Shown piece after piece: positions 44,262 through 56,497 of a stretch of DNA of 64,000 nt. The stretch is from Diorhabda sublineata (taxonomy: Eukaryota > Arthropoda > Insecta > Coleoptera > Chrysomelidae), in NCBI RefSeq assembly GCF_026230105.1, contig NC_079484.1:6091805-6155804 (forward strand), in the 5' to 3' direction. The notes below the pieces were generated by a model. That model had not been told where the DNA came from. It searched no databases and saw nothing but the letters and a program-made list of their open reading frames with translations. How positions within the stretch are numbered: the stretch's first letter is position 1; each line of letters opens with the position of its first letter. A program made the translations under genes and the position numbers.

Positions 44262-47200
44262 CACCGATTTTTAGTACACTTTAGTACATATATATGTAAA
44301 ATTACGTTAGATATCAACATTATTATTATGCTGCGTTCTAAAAAGTCGACGAAAACATTTAATCATCGTTACGTTTCGAGGCTTTGTTTTACTACTGAAA
44401 TAATAAAAAGTTACGCTGAAGCCATCAAAACGTCACTGCGTATCATACGCAAATGAGAGTTCATATTTATGTGGAATGTATCTTGGTATGACAGGGCGAA
44501 GGGATCCAGTTTGTGATATAAGATACGATGCGAATGATAGAAAGTGAAACAGGAAAGATGGTCACAAAGAGAAATATTGCCAAGTTTTGTGTTTTAAAAG
44601 GCCGGCTCGAATGAGAACCGTTTGTTTTATTTAAAAAAGGTGACATGAAGTAATAAAAGCCGACCGTCAGCAACGTGATTGCAGTTATTTTTCTTTTTAA
44701 TCTTAAAATCATGAACCAAGTATTTAACAACGTAGTCATGCAACCAAAACTTCTATAGAATGTGTGAAAAGTTTAGTTCTAATAGAAAACGGTCTATAAA
44801 AGTAATTTCTACCACGATTCTTACGATAGCATTTGATAAACAACAATCATCGACCAACAGTACCAGACATAGTACGATAAATGTGAACCATGAAGCAGTC
44901 GCCTAGTAAAGAAAATTCAAATAAAAATTCATATGGTAACCCCTGAAAAAAAGGACATTAGCAGTACAAGGACAATGAAGACCTGTCCAACTACAGCAGT
45001 TTTTCAGGTTTTCGCGAGGCGGAAGAAGCGCTCGGTAAGTCTACTACAAAATGAACGTAATTAAAATAATATTTATATACATCCTCTACTAATACAATTC
45101 CGCATGGAGTTCACTTTATTTCAATCCTCACGTTTATTTATTCGATCCTAAAAATTTAATACGGAATGGAACGACAGAGAGGCGAGGCGAGGGAAGGCGA
45201 GAACAGCGCAACTTCCACACTATGGCATCTGAGTTTTCTCATGAAGGATCTGCATATTGTCATAGATAGACATGTCAAACTTTGATCCTGATAACAAAAA
45301 TTCCCTCTATAATCTTATAACCCTATAACCCCATAATATGATTTACTAGAACAGGATTTTTCGATATGGTTGACAAAGAAAAAAATTCCGCAAACTGCAG
45401 AAACAATGCAATGAGAGAATATGTTGGAAAAAATATGGCAAAAACGAGACTATATTCTTGTAATATAGCCATTAGTTCCGAATGTCTTGATATCCAAGGG
45501 AATTAACAGGCTCTGGCAAGCACTGGAATGAAGGGACATGTAATAGTTTATTAAAGTAGGAGCGGAATAAACCTTCGTTGGATCTGAGCCCCTGTTGTGA
45601 AATAGGCTAAGGACAATCGAGAAAATACTAGAAAATGAAGTAGATAGTAAGTTACCTACTAAAACAATCCCTTTCCTTGAAGTATGAGCATTAAATCTGA
45701 GAGCAAGGAGTAAGCTTAATAGATTAGCTGTGCACGAATACATACGAAAATCAACTTCAGATGAAATTAAACAAATAGTAGAGAAAGTTTATCTGTTGTT
45801 TCTTGTTGTGAAAAACAGGGGTAGCACTTTTTGTACACTAAGGCCCCAACCAATGGAAAAAATAAGTACATATTAATTAGAATGTTTATATGAAAATATT
45901 TTTTTAAATATATTTTTGGTATATAATTTCTGAAAAAAAAAGGACAGTTGAGTGAAAAGAATATGAAGTATCCAAACTAATAACTCTTTCAAATACATAT
46001 ACAAATTTTTTGTATACAAAACTTGTGTAATTATATATCATTATCATTTCGTAAACCAAACGAGAAAAAGCTGTCGCATACATCATAGTTTTATGACTCG
46101 ATGTAATTCAACCAAGCAAAAAGTGACATCAACAAAGAATGAAGTGGTAGATATGTTATAAACAATGATCGGTTACATGGCGAGTAAAAAAGTTAAATCA
46201 ATCAGATATGAATGTGGATATACTACGTACCTAACATTTTTCACTTCCAAGACATCAATAACCAATGTGGCGATATTCTTGTTATGATATAATCGATTCT
46301 TGGTAACGGTTATTTGATTTGTGATATTGGATTATGATTTCTGAATTCTTAGATATCAGTTTTGATTGTAACAATCATTTTAATTATTTCCTTTAATATT
46401 TTGATGCAATACAAAATGCCTCAATAGTTAACAGTTGTTTCTTTAGGTTCCCCATCTTCTTATAGAAAGAAATAATTACAATTTTATATTGAGTTAATAA
46501 CATCAATCTTTCTTCCACATTCCATGTCATTTCAACAGTTTGGAATAAATTGGGCACTTACTCGTCTCATTTCCCATTCAATCAATTAATCGAATGTTTG
46601 AACAAGTCAAGCTCTGTTTTTGAAGTCGAATAATTACAGTTTTTCGTTCTTCTCGACAAATTTTAATAATTCATAAGCTGCTTTGATATTTTTTTCAACT
46701 TAATGTTGATGTTGTTGAGTCCGCTAACAGGATCTGACTATAAAAGTTAAAGTAGCAGACTACCAAGCACAAACCACGTATTTTCTAGATGATTCACAAA
46801 GATGATCCAAGGTTAAATCAAGTTTCTAATTAAAGTCAGAGCCCTAGATGGATTTGGCTTTCAGCTTCTTTCCGATTAAATACGTGCTACAATTAAATTA
46901 TCAAGTTGTTGTTGATGGGCTTCCGCCCCAGATCAACTAGGCATCCACCGTGCTATGTCAATAGTTGAACTAGTTGTGCTAATAAGCCAAGAGAGGGCGC
47001 TACAGCTCATTTTTCCCTTCCACACCAGCGAGTTTCCATACCCTTGTAAAATGTTTCTCTCTAATGGATTCAGTTGAGTTTCGGATCGGAATGAAAGTAC
47101 ACAATTCTGACTTATTGAGATTCAAAACTATGGTTTCAAAGTTGCAACGTCATCTGGGTTCAAATTTACAAATAAAGAACCATTTATAGTTAGTTTCACT

Positions 47201-49170
47201 TGTAGTTATTCCACGTAATGTTCAATTACAACAGATTGTTTTCTTTCCACATTCATCCAGCAATGGAAACAATTTTCTTTATAGGACTGCTAGAACTAAT
47301 CTATCAGTTGGATTGATGTATACTATAGAGGATTCAAAAGACCAATTTGCAAATTGGTTTGTTCGTCTTGTATTCAAGTTATACTAAGGAATTTTCGGAA
47401 ACTATGAAAAATATGATTCGGCTCAATCAGCAGACGGTTGTTTGACTTGTCTTTGATCTTTGGAGCTTTTAAAATTATTTATTCTTCGTAAATGAGTGTC
47501 TACTATTGATTCGTGTGAGTGGGTTAATCATTTTAAACTGCTTAATAACAATTATTAAACATCTAGAATCTATTATACAAATAAATAAATATCATGGAAG
47601 AGTTAATGTAAGTGAAGTGTAATAAAACTTTTAGGACGACGTTCGGGAGTTATGATCAAAATTTGGTACTGAGGCAGAATCCAGAATCAGCTGATAGATG
47701 ATCTACCTGACATCAGATCATAGTAATTCGATTGTGATATTCCAAATACTAAAATTTTACACGTCGAAACCAACGTTTCTACGAATATTTTGTTTCAACA
47801 ATCCAATTTCCGCTTTTGCAACTAATTGAGTTATTCCAATACTTTCGTTATCTAAGCACAAAATTTCCTCAATCTTTTATGCCGGTTATTACAAATTAAA
47901 AATAAGTATATGGGAAAATAAGTTTTAATCCGAATTTCACGAACACGAATTCTTTTCCATTCCTATCTCATATCCGTATATCGTTATACCTGCCTTTACA
48001 ATCGATCTTCCCACACGCTGAGATGCCTGTCTTTATCATCGGACACATCTCCATTCACTTATAATTGGGGATAATTCCTTATTGTGTTCCCTATCAAGAT
48101 CTTTGATAGAATATCGTGCGTGAGGCTATAATGAATTAGGTTAATATTCATGATCTCCCAGACAACCTTATAATTCGGATTACCAATATATTTGACTTAA
48201 CTTGCATTAAACATGACAGATTTTATATCATTTTCTCAGTATTATTATACGAGGGTTGAATAAAAAATACGTGAACTCAACTAATATTGACGCCATCAGA
48301 TAACCTAAATTTATTTGTTCTAACCAAATTGACATCGACTGGGGGACTGAACCTGAACTATTTATTTGACATCTTTCATAAAATACTGGCAAATTCAAAT
48401 TTTATTACAAGCACGTAAAGCTAATTATTTGATTGTAGTTCATACTGTTACCTCGGAGCTAATAAAACTTCAATTTATAATTTTGTTTATAATATTTTTC
48501 AAATTGCATATATAACCTCACAAAAGATCAAATTTTGTGAACTATTATATATATTATTGGTAGTTTTAATAGGATAAAAATATGATAATCCTTCAAGTAT
48601 AAGTATAAAATTACCTTAAAGTTCCAAGTATTGTCACGATTTGATAATTATGGTCAGAAATGAAACTTGAAAAGGGGTACTTAATGTTTTAGCCATCGTT
48701 TACGAAAAATTCATGTAATTAGGGTAAAAACAATGTTTTTTATTTCTTGAAAATATCTCTCTAATGGTGTAAAATATGAAAAAAAAACAAATAGAAAAAT
48801 TATGGCGGGAAAATTTTACGAAGAAAAGTTTTCTGTCACTTACTTCAATTAAATCAATGAATAAACTCTAATTTTGTCTTATAAACATGTAAAATATAGA
48901 CATTATACGTAGACAGATGGTTGCTAGAAAGAGAAAGAGAGAGATAGAGAGGAGAAAAGTTTTTTGGTGTTGGCCCTGATATAGGAGCTTCTCCTCTGCA
49001 GAGTTGAGGTTGTGGTGATTGCGTGGAGTTGTGATTTTCTAGCTGAAAAGAGGAAAAGCGATCGATAATTGGCCAGAAGAGAACGAAAAGAAAGCTGTTT
49101 TTGAAAAATTTTCTGGTGCTCCAGGCTACAGTAAAACCGCAGAAAGCCTGCTGCACCAACGATTGATGGT
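44262..49170. other. No recognisable gene
   Basis: Long AT-rich stretch. Two details: 44995-45040 contains a compact GC-rich segment that ends in a strong donor-like CTCG|GTAAGT (see findings); and TACGAGGGTTGAATAAAAAA at 48246-48265 has the form of a mariner terminal repeat with no partner nearby. A GA-rich microsatellite lies at 48928-48952. Frames in 45450-45743 and 48854-49159 have no motif I recognise; the latter lies in the leader of the minus-strand LTR element. Confidence 0.5.
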
Positions 49171-49177
49171 TGCGCCA

Positions 49178-49796
49178 TGTATATGAGGGGGGCGATATAT
49201 ATGTTTATAATTTTAATTTTAATGATAAAAAGAAGAAAAAGAACAACTTTTTCTATAAAAAACCCCGTTAACAAATTTTAGAAAATCGGTATCGTGTCCT
49301 CATAATTCTTTTTTAGAAAAAAAAAAGACGAATTTTTCACGAATCTTTACTTAATTATTGGATAATAACAGAAAAAATTATACCCTTCAAATAAATATAT
49401 CAAAAGGTCTAAAAAATAAGAAATATATTCAAATATATATTAAATATAACAATTTTAATAAATTCCAGTTACCTTTATTAATTTTCTTTTGTTTAAAGCA
49501 ATTTTTCTATAAAAGTTTTCGTGTAAATTCGTATTTTCTGTCTATTTGTTAAACAAAACAGATTCCTGTTTAATTATATCTTTGAAAAAACAAAAATTCA
49601 TTCATATGCTGGAGCATAAGCTCCTTTTTATTCAAATCTATTCTACTTACTCGTTCTTTTTCTATTAAATTCCATCTCCGTTCCCGACTCCTTGTCCTCA
49701 TGTTATTTTTTCCCGCAGTTCTACAGCTGCCAGGCTGGGAGTTCAACAAAGAATTCAACCGGTGCACCACAACAAGGAAGTACAGTTGTACTTACA
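49178..49796 (-). repeat. LTR with primer-binding site
   Basis: On the minus strand the 619-bp segment begins TGTAAGTACAACTGTAC and ends CCTCATATACA. It is followed directly by TGGCGCAACCATC, which fits a retrotransposon primer-binding site (TGGCGC..). The TG...CA ends, an AT-rich 3' portion and internal AATAAA-like signals fit an LTR. About 250 bp of leader-like sequence follow on the left, but no gag or pol motif is visible. A short piece with a similar start occurs at 35195-35250. Confidence 0.58.
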
Positions 49797-49799
49797 TAT

Positions 49800-51138
49800 T
49801 GAAGAGGCAAAACGAATACGAATAGGGGAAAAGAAGAGCAATGAAAAAAGTTTAAGCTTAGATGCTGCTTTTTTTCAATCAAAGCTACGACTTTAAAGTT
49901 ATCGATATATTAATAATCTAAACGTTAATGTAATGGTAATAAAATGTAGTAAATCGTATAGAAATATTTGTAATAGGGGCACATTTCCATTACCATACAT
50001 CAAATATTAATCTTGAGCTAACAAAAAAATTATTAGTACCAATAAAAAAAATAATAATTGGAGCAGTAAACTTAATCAAAACATGAAATGTTAAACCTTT
50101 CCACAAAATTTTTCGTGACTAAAAATATGTGTTCTAGCACAATACTACATAGAGAAAGATAAAAAAAATAGGAAATATAACAAGGCACGACCTTTCCTCC
50201 CCTTCCCTCCAACTTACCTACCATTCTTTCTTTCGACCTTTTCTCCTCTTCTGTAAACTCATTTTGTAATAATAGAAAATGTTCAAATATGTAATTGTAA
50301 CCTGCTGAAGCTTATACCAGTATTCGAATAAGCGGGAGAACGCTGCTTGGATTCTCAAAGGAATTACTATGAAGAAGACAACATTCCTTTATAGGTCTCA
50401 TTGATTAAACCAATTAAAACATCAATCTCACGACCTATATTGCACACTACGTGTCGAACTAAATTTTATAAATTGATGTAAACTATTTTATAAATAACTG
50501 ACGAGCTGTGTATTTGACACACTCTATATATCGCTAATATTTTTTGCAAATGAAATAATTACAGTGTTGAGATATAATTAACTACTCATCTATTATTTTA
50601 TCAGAGTATTTTGTCGAGCGCAGAGTAAAAATTTTTCTATATTATTATCAGGCGGGCAAGTACCGTGAAATCCCACTGATATAATGTGTCAGTAACCTTC
50701 TTGGTGGCGTGGTTTTTACGAGTATATGAATATTTCAATATTCTTGTAGAATATTGTCCTTGTAATAAAGAAATCCTCGTAAAAAGATCAATGATCAGTG
50801 ATAGATCAATATTGATGAATAAGATGCAAGTACAAATAGTTCTTTATTATAATTTCTGAATCATCATTAACTACATTGATGTATTCCTTCAACAAAAATG
50901 TCAATTAAATTTATAAACATGGATAGGCTCTTTCCATATTCAGTTAAACGAACTAACGATGTTTTATTTATATAACTAAACAGTCACATTATCCTACAAA
51001 TAGCATGGAAAGTTTTGCCGGTTCCACACTCAAAAATTTTCTTATTCGTGTCCTAACAGAGATAAAACATTTTTTCAATGTTTACAGAGCTTTATTTTAC
51101 AATAAATTTTACTTTTTTTAGTAAAGAAATGGGGGTAA
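49800..51138. other. No recognisable gene
   Basis: AT-rich DNA with a CT-rich patch at 50190-50250. No motif seen. Confidence 0.6.
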
Positions 51139-51140
51139 AT

Positions 51141-51510
51141 TGATAAATTCTATTTACTTGATTTATTTAAACACACTAGACTTAACTCACTTATCACTAC
51201 TTATATTATTAACTATTCACTACTTTTCTGACTATTTTTCTAATTTGTTTAAATAAAACGGTTACTTTTCTATTTTGTTCAGTTCATTACGACTTTTATC
51301 TATAAACTATCGTTGTTAAACAAGCTCGAATATATATCAGAAAGGAATTTCTAGAGCTCTAGAAAGTGAACAAACAAACAAATAAAAAGAACTTCTTAAA
51401 AATTAGCTTTAAAAAAATAATATAAACAAATCACCGCTGTTTATAAAAATCTTTCATTAAAACCGAACAAGACCAGCTTCACGGTCCATGTCGTGAGCAC
51501 TACCCCCTCC
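51141..51510 (-). repeat. Diverged LTR related to 16292-16737
   Basis: On the minus strand, GACATGGACCGTGAAGCTGG near the start corresponds to GACGTAGACCATGAAGCCGG of the LTR at 16292-16737. The 3' part shares AGTAGTGATAAGTGAG-like and GTGTTTAAATAAAT blocks in the same order, ending TTTATCA. The 5' boundary is uncertain and no convincing primer-binding site follows. Probably a solo or truncated LTR of a sister family. Confidence 0.45.
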
Positions 51511-51647
51511 TAAGAAGGAAATTACTCCTGCTGTTCATGTATAGCTGGGACTGGATGTTTATATCGGCAACTGCATATGAAAATAACGGGGCAGCTTCTT
51601 CATTAGGTACTCATGACGGGATGGATAGCTGCAAATTAATATGTTAA

Positions 51648-52724
51648 CACGTTGACTGCCACGACAAGATTCAGAATTCCGTTTAAAAATGACAATTTGA
51701 TTTAATTACATTATATTATTAAAAACTCAAATTTTAGTGCATAGTTATCATAAAAAGCATAAAAAATGTGTTTTTTTCTTAAAAAAAAAGGTGTTACGAA
51801 TTATCTCTTAGTTGGCTTCTGTAACATAAATCTCTTCGCGGAAGCCAACTACGAGTTCATTCGTACGCAGACACGCACAGACACGATTCGACCTGTCGCT
51901 TCTCTAAATCATATATACGCGTTCATATTCTCAGATATTGTCGACTGCATTACATTTACGTATTTCTTGAGTATTTAGTTTTATAATTAATATTATAATT
52001 AAATTATCAAGAATCCAATATGGATAAGAAAAGACCATTGACTCAAAATGAAATTGAATACTGCGCAAATCTGAGTGATTCCGAATTAGACGAGATTTTT
52101 GGCGAGGATGGTAACGACAGTAGCGATTATGAACCTTCTGAGAATTTAAGTGATAGTGAAGATGAAATCTCTGAACCTGAAGATGATCCCGAATCTGAAG
52201 ATAATGATTCCCAAGCAACGACATCAAATGCGAATGATAATTTGTGGACAGAAATTCAACCAGATTCGAAATAAATGAAATTGCAAAAGATTCATTATTT
52301 AGGGAGTCTACCACTTACTGAAAAAAAGCAGCGTCCGACAAAGCCACGTCGTATATGTACCCAAGCAAAAAAACGTAGAGAAACGCGTTATTTCTGTTCA
52401 ACATGTAAAGAAAAGCCAGCCCTTTGTTTGAAAGATTGCTTTAAGAAGTTCCACAAACAATAAAATATTATTTTATTTTGAGAATTTGAACTAATTTTTA
52501 TAATTATTTTTTTTTCTTCGTTTTTTAATAAATTTTCTGTTCATGCAAGCCAGCTTTGATTTTTTGTTCTTTTCCCAGAAGCCATCTATCGATATTAGCA
52601 CTTATATATTCAGAGTTTAATCGTAGCTGCACAAAAATGGCAAGTAAACACCGGACGAAGTAACAGTTGGCGTCCTAGAAAAGAATACAAACTACGAGTT
52701 ATCTCGTAGTTGGCAGTCAACGTT
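51648..52724 (+). mobile_element. Internally deleted piggyBac element
   Basis: This is a complete element in outline. TTAA target sites lie at 51644-51647 and 52725-52728. The terminal inverted repeats are CACGTTGACTGCCA on the left and, reverse-complemented, AACGTTGACTGCCA on the right. Subterminal hairpins are present on both sides (AGTTGGCTTC/GAAGCCAACT at 51810-51850; ACTACGAG/CTCGTAGT at 52691-52710). The core encodes only the two ends of a piggyBac transposase (52020-52463). The catalytic DDD domain is deleted. With intact ends it would be a plausible non-autonomous substrate for a related transposase. Exact TTAA flanks and matching ends imply a fairly young insertion. Confidence 0.93.
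52020..52463 (+). pseudogene. piggyBac transposase, N- and C-termini only
   Basis: The frame starts at ATG 52020 with an acidic N-terminal region typical of piggyBac proteins (LSDSELDEIFGED, then Asp/Glu/Ser-rich sequence to residue ~84). It meets a TAA at 52272-52274 and continues in the same frame from ATG 52275. The continuation reads HYLGSLPLTEKKQRPTKPRR and then the C-terminal cysteine-rich zinc-binding domain (KKRRETRYFCSTC, PALCLKDCFKKFH). That domain binds the subterminal DNA. The family's usual length is ~550-600 residues; here only ~146 codons remain. The missing part is the DDD catalytic core, removed close to the TAA. Frame retention on both sides of the junction suggests the deletion is clean. 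Confidence 0.93.
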
Positions 52725-52729
52725 TTAAC

Positions 52730-53080
52730 CAAGATATCCTGAAATATAACTTCTACCATGCTCTTGAGGTCTCGCCAATCCAACTGGTTACTCGCTATAT
52801 TGGTCATAGCCAGTTTCTTCACTTTGGCTTACAACATATGGTTGCGGAGGATTTGAAGCAATTCCCGCACATCATTTTTGATTACAAGTAGAAGATGTAC
52901 CACGAATAGTGTTCGATTATCAACGTCTTTCCAGGTGCTGGGATCTGCTCATCAAGTTTCTATAATTTACTAAACTTCTTCCGCAATGCGGTTACCAAAC
53001 TTCGTGCATTCTTGATACGAACAGGGATGTTGCAGATCAGCGAATAATTGTCCGGTTGAATAAACCAATCTCAATGTTCA
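52730..53080. other. Possible 3' part of the Gypsy element
   Basis: This stretch lies downstream (minus strand) of the integrase remnant and up to the piggyBac insertion site. It is more GC-rich than average. I see no LTR, polypurine tract or coding motif that I can name. Confidence 0.4.
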
Positions 53081-53084
53081 CTTC

Positions 53085-53395
53085 TTCCTATAGGTCAAGG
53101 TCTCTTTCGAATGACGCTAGTCGATTTAGATGGACTACTTTCGGTTTTCCATTGAGGATCTTGCTTTTACGATTGATGACATAATTGATCCTTTTTTTGA
53201 TTAAATATAGACCTTCCCAGGTTTTTTGTAATTCGTTTCTCCATTTCGGGTTCTGCAGCCATAATTTATTCCCCTCTTTAAAACCGCCGTTTGTAGCTGG
53301 AAACTTTGAGATTAGCGAACCAATTCGTGCTTGTCGTTCATTCTCCTTTTCAATTGGATTGCATAATTTACTCCTGCTAGGTCTTCTATAGGCCG
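53085..53395 (-). mobile_element. Ty3/Gypsy integrase C-terminal remnant
   Basis: On the minus strand a single frame reads GGFKEGNKLWLQNPKWRNEL, then TWEGLYLIKKRINYVINR, then KPKVVHLNRLASFERD. This is the C-terminal GPY/F-type module of Ty3/Gypsy integrases, in the usual order (G..VWL.NP.R....PKL, W.GPY.V...I.DV.YRI, K.KVVH.DRL). The tryptophan-glycine core is present. Upstream protease, RT, RNase H and the integrase catalytic domain are absent; instead a gag remnant lies 30 bp away on the same strand. The element is a gutted copy and cannot transpose. Confidence 0.9.
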
Positions 53396-53422
53396 AATTC
53401 TAGTACACAAGGAAGTCTCATT

Positions 53423-53605
53423 TCACGTCCTCTCAGATTTATCAGGTTCGTGAGCATATCGCATGTCCAACTTTTTCTCCAGCTGTTCGAAGTGCTTTTC
53501 TTTATCGGACCAATTATTTACTTTAGCGGCTGCCTTAAACTGATTAACGAAATTGGTAAAACTGCCGATGCCTCCGGTTTTGAGTACTGTTTGTGATGAT
53601 TTCAT
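53423..53605 (-). mobile_element. Ty3/Gypsy gag remnant
   Basis: The 60-codon frame contains SFTNFVNQFKAAAKVNNWSD and KEKHFEQLEKKLDMRYAHEP. In Ty3/Gypsy Gag proteins the first block (W..Y..QFE..A..NGW....K) opens the conserved capsid region and the second block (YE.L...L..RYG....) lies some 40 residues later. Here they are directly adjacent, so the middle is deleted. It lies on the same strand as, and immediately upstream of, the integrase remnant. This supports one element that lost most of gag and nearly all of pol. Confidence 0.78.
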
Positions 53606-53609
53606 TTAT

Positions 53610-55045
53610 TCGATATTCTTTTTTCATACAGTTTCACCTCACCCCATTCACCTTCTTATACTGGTTATATAGGTAAGATTTCAATTATGATTTTTAACAA
53701 AAGCGACGTGTACTATAGACTGCGCCTCTTTCGTGATGGTGGATTTAAAAAGATGAATTAATGCAAAAAGCCTGTATTCGACTTATTCTCAAATATTAAT
53801 TATTATTTCTACTCATCTAATATACGTCCCTGTACGTTCATTGTTCTCAATAAACTCGGATACCTTGTATGGCACACCTTTATTAGATACTTATTACAAT
53901 ATTTCCGTATAAAAATCAAGCTCTCTATCAATTTTAATTGATAATCGATTTATAGGTGAAAGCTAACAATACTAAAAGCGTCCTTGGTTAGTTAATTTTA
54001 TCAGCTTTCTCCGTGTAATTGTCGCTAATATTAACGGCCATAAATATCATTCCACCTTTTAATTTCATGGGAACGCATACTGTCGAAACTGGATAATAAG
54101 AAGATATATAAACAGATGGTCGAGCAGATTATTAATTGCTTTCAACCGTATACATCTACAATAATAAATTTGACTAATTTTTTGAAAATTATAGTAATGG
54201 AACAGTAATAAAAATATTCGTATCTTTTTAAACACAAAAAAGGGAAAGAAAAGACGATAAAAATAAATTCTGCTATAGAAAAAAACTTAAAATGAATGGA
54301 GTACAAACGAGAAAGGTTTGTTGTACAGTTGGAAAAAACCTCGATAGGAAGAAAACAAGACAAAAAATTGAAACAAAGAATTACTTAATCGATAGCGCGA
54401 AAAACTGAACAGCATAAGAAAACGGTGACAATAATGTTGAAAGTAAAAACTGATCGTAACAATTGTAACAATTTTCACAAGGCTTATTCAATTGTACTAA
54501 ATAAGTGAGTCAAATACAATGACTGAAGAAGCATAAAACTGTTATGTTCAATAATAGATTCAAGAGAAAACCTTGAAGAAAACACTAAATGAAGATACAG
54601 ATAAGTATCAGCTTGAAGTGGAGGGCAAAGAAAAAAGTAGCAGATAGTGTTTTATCGAAAACATCATAACAATGAAAAAGACACTCATATATGAACTTGG
54701 ATTCATCATAATTTGTTACTTTTATGGATTTAAAAACTAAGAAATGCAAGTAAAAAATTGAGAAATACGATTAATTATTTTGAATGTAAAAAGTAAAGTT
54801 CATTTCACATAGACCGGCTTATTTGTTTGATTAAAAATTTCTCTAAAATCAATCAAATGTGTTATAGTTTTTCTGCATGAGTATGTTTTTTTTTAAATTA
54901 TTAAAATGGTAATGGAATAAGATGGAATGGAATGGTAACGACAAAAACTTTGTAAATATGTTTAATGACCCGGTAGTTTCAATGAAACTAACAGAATCAC
55001 ATTAAAAATATAGGAAAAATGTTTCTAAAAGAAATGTTGCAACCT
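53610..55045. other. No recognisable gene
   Basis: The minus-strand upstream side of the Gypsy remnant should hold its 5' LTR, but I could not identify one. The rest is AT-rich with purine-rich plus strand between 54240 and 54700. Confidence 0.5.
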
Positions 55046-55049
55046 ACAA

Positions 55050-55265
55050 GCCTCATCTAACATATAAATTTCAACTTATAACGACCTAACCTATAAAATT
55101 TATTGTCATTTATATAATAACCAATAAATACTCAGCTACATTCATAACGACTTTGCCTATTGAAATTTAATATTATTAACCAATCAATATTGAACATCAA
55201 TCACTTAACTTATCCTTATCTAACCTATAAAAATTCAACGTCATTCATAATCTAACCAATTAAAA
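55050..55265 (+). repeat. Degenerate tandem repeat (TAACCTATAAAAATTCAAC)
   Basis: Imperfect copies of a motif of about 40-60 bp, TAACCTATAAA-TTCAA-(C)ATTCATAAC, follow each other. The same motif occurs in reverse complement at 60780-60960. No coding potential. Confidence 0.7.
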
Positions 55266-55269
55266 ATTA

Positions 55270-56490
55270 ATAAAAATTCCTATAGTAACCAGAATCAATA
55301 TTTCAATCAACGTCAATTTGAATTTTGAATTAAAAATTTTTAAAAGAATCAATACAATTCAAAATCAGCGAAAACCTCAATCAATTATTGTAAGTAAAAT
55401 ATAAAATTTGTTATTTCTTAGACCTTTTCATATATTAATGCATCTAAATGTTCTTGATTTTAGGTCTTTTCTATCTATTCTAGAAAGATAAATTTTATTT
55501 CCATTCATATTTACAAAGCTCTTTTCATAATGATAATTTCTTGCTTCAAAATTTCGGTCGGAAAATTAAAGGCCGATTCATAAAATTGGCTTTCTGTATG
55601 CCGGTGCTAATGACAATGGTGTTACAAAATTAAAAACATTGAAATGCATAACACCCTCCATAGTTGCCGTTTGACGTCGCCGATAAGTTTGCCATTTATG
55701 GCTTTCAATATAAACGAATTTAATTTTTTCTAGTCGGTCGTTAGTAGCAATAGGAAAAAACCAATCACATCCGTTTGCATTATGTCACGTGATTTTGACG
55801 TATGAGGTTAGAACGTAATGTTGCGGTTATTTCTGTTTCTATGTTCCCAAGTAAAAAAGAATAACAAAATTTTTAGGTTAACGACAGCAACGTCAAATTT
55901 GTGAATAGGCTGTAAAATTCGTTTGGAACGTCAAATGGTAAACGTCACCCGCGAATGGCAACGGCAAACAAATGTCAATTTATCACTATTAGCAGCCACT
56001 GGTATTCGTAAGCTTTGGTTGGTATTCTAACTAACTAGGATGTAAGAAAGTATAATATTTTCCCTAAATAATTTAATTTCAAATGTTTTCTCTTCCATAG
56101 AAAGTTTTTTATTACTGACAATATTGACAATACTGTCAATTTCGTCACAACTAAAATTCTAATATTCGAAAATGTTTCAGTAGCGATACAATTTTCCTTG
56201 AAGTAAATATTTGATTCTGAATTACTTGATATTTTATAATTTTCTGGTAAAAGTTACTTTAGTCGAATTATTTCAATTCTATTTAAGAAGATTTCTTACT
56301 TCTTTTTCAAGTGGCATTAATGCCAACTGTAAGTCACCTTCAATTACTTGTCCTACTTAAATTCCTGACAATTAATGAAATTGTTGTCTAATGGAAATAA
56401 TATCAAATTTTAAATATTAACGAAGTAGTAACATATGTTTCAACAAGAAATCATAGTAATTGAATGTAGATAAGGATTTCATTTTTTTAT
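55270..56490. other. No recognisable gene
   Basis: AT-rich DNA. The moderately GC-richer region at 55660-55990 contains several GACGTC/AACGTCA-like words (55671, 55791, 55885, 55928, 55942) with no coding frame. Confidence 0.55.
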
Positions 56491-56497
56491 TAACATA

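Noticed and set aside
48246..48265. Complete mariner MITE starting TACGAGGGTTG
   Set aside because: No matching inverted end was found within a plausible distance; the nearest complement is in the 43960-44260 fossil about 4 kb away.
48854..49274. Minus-strand protein-coding gene at the LTR edge
   Set aside because: The frames cross from LTR into leader, have no domain signature, and include a GA microsatellite. Better explained as retroelement leader.
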